A DNA stretch of 6,521 nt from Segetibacter sp. Lineage in GTDB: Bacteria; Bacteroidota; Bacteroidia; Chitinophagales; Chitinophagaceae. The stretch covers positions 1 to 6,521 of the forward strand of contig JASLBT010000318.1 of the NCBI GenBank assembly GCA_030146445.1. Direction: 5' to 3'. Of this stretch, positions 6,235-6,521 are shown piece by piece. The notes beneath the pieces are model-generated. The model was not told the DNA's origin, did not search any database, and saw only the letters and a program-made list of their open reading frames with translations. Position 1 is the first letter of the stretch, and each line of letters opens with the position of its first letter. The position numbers and the translations under genes are program-made.

Positions 6235-6430
6235 TGATTTTCCTGCAATGCTTAAAACAATAAGCAAGAATAGCTGCTCTAACCGAAACCCGTGGCGCTT
6301 TCAAACGTGTTCCCCCGGCTCAAGGTAGTGAATTTTTGTGCATGCCAGCATACAGGGCATCCTTCTTGCGGGCAGCTATCGATTGTTGACCTACCTTCAT
6401 GAATTACACATCACGCTTAAATAAAGCTTT

Positions 6431-6521
6431 ATGAAAAAAGTTTACCCGATTTTTAGTTTGCTGCTGATATGTTTAGCGGCCAACTCGCAGTCCTACACCG
6501 GCGAAACCAAGATCAACAAGA
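6431..6521 (+). CDS. Exported protein, N-terminus only (cut by window end)
   Basis: An ATG at 6431 opens a frame that stays open for the remaining 30 codons. The product begins MKKVYPIFSLLLICLAANSQ and continues SYTGETKINK. The first 19 residues form a signal peptide (two lysines, hydrophobic core, small residues before Gln20), so the protein is exported, with cleavage expected at ANS|Q as in the other exported proteins here. Too little of the mature part is present to name a family. The cysteine at residue 14 sits inside the hydrophobic core and does not look like a lipobox. The start is supported by the signal peptide and by A-rich sequence around the ATG; no Shine-Dalgarno sequence is evident. 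Confidence 0.75.
   Translation, partial: MKKVYPIFSLLLICLAANSQSYTGETKINK

Larger units (their letters stand above)
6040..6430. other. Gene-free stretch between the histidine kinase and the last gene
   Basis: These 391 bp are the shared upstream region of two divergent genes. I see no convincing gene; a 50-codon reading frame at 6082-6234 has no recognisable features. Besides the inverted repeats listed separately, a 6-bp perfect repeat TGCTTA/TAAGCA lies at 6249-6254 and 6261-6266, ATGCC/GGCAT at 6342-6346 and 6356-6360, and AAGGTAG (6322-6328) can pair with CTACCTT (6391-6397) around it. The only plus-strand -7-like element is AATTTTTG at 6331-6338, one mismatch from TAnnTTTG. If it is used, the transcript of the last gene has a leader of about 85 bases. 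CAGCAGCAT occurs twice (6072-6080 and 6161-6169). Confidence 0.45.

Noticed and set aside
1..6521. CRISPR array, mobile element, defence or biosynthetic cluster
   Set aside because: No regularly spaced repeats, transposase, integrase, nuclease, methyltransferase or pathway-like gene run is visible; the genes are separate housekeeping or envelope functions.

Overview
The window looks like chromosomal DNA from a member of the Bacteroidota, most likely a Chitinophagaceae-type soil or freshwater organism; the phylum is fairly secure and the family is a guess. The evidence is a C-terminal type IX secretion (T9SS) sorting domain, signal peptides that end just before Gln (SAYA|Q, GFC|Q, ANS|Q), the near absence of Shine-Dalgarno sequences, and gene types common in that phylum. 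Base composition is moderate and even, and I see no tRNA, rRNA, insertion sequence, phage gene or CRISPR array.

Layout from left to right. Positions 1-25 hold a perfect stem-loop that probably terminates the minus-strand gene at 65-1270, which encodes a secreted DNRLRE-domain protein with a T9SS sorting tail. A gene-poor stretch (1271-1568) follows, with short direct repeats and two weak hairpins. A small two-helix membrane protein of the DUF2905 family (1569-1790, minus, GTG start) is divergent from a FabH-type 3-oxoacyl-ACP synthase III (1866-2918, plus) across 75 bp of AT-rich spacer. Next comes a compact plus-strand pair: an unrecognised 143-residue exported protein (2985-3416) and, 6 bp later, a diacylglycerol kinase-family lipid kinase (3423-4325). 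This pair converges on a membrane histidine kinase (4402-6039, minus, GTG start). The last stretch (6040-6430) is gene-free but rich in inverted repeats. The window ends in the first 30 codons of another exported protein (6431 onward).

The genes fit a loose cell-envelope theme: fatty-acid initiation or a specialised acyl condensation, lipid phosphorylation, an envelope-sensing kinase and exported proteins. Only the 2985-4325 pair has operon-like spacing, and nothing here forms a clear multi-gene pathway. I found no convincing new system. The points most worth checking are the secreted protein coupled to the lipid kinase, the 31-residue insertion in the FabH-like enzyme, the unnamed multi-helix sensor and altered H-box of the kinase, and the inverted repeats upstream of the kinase and of the last gene.
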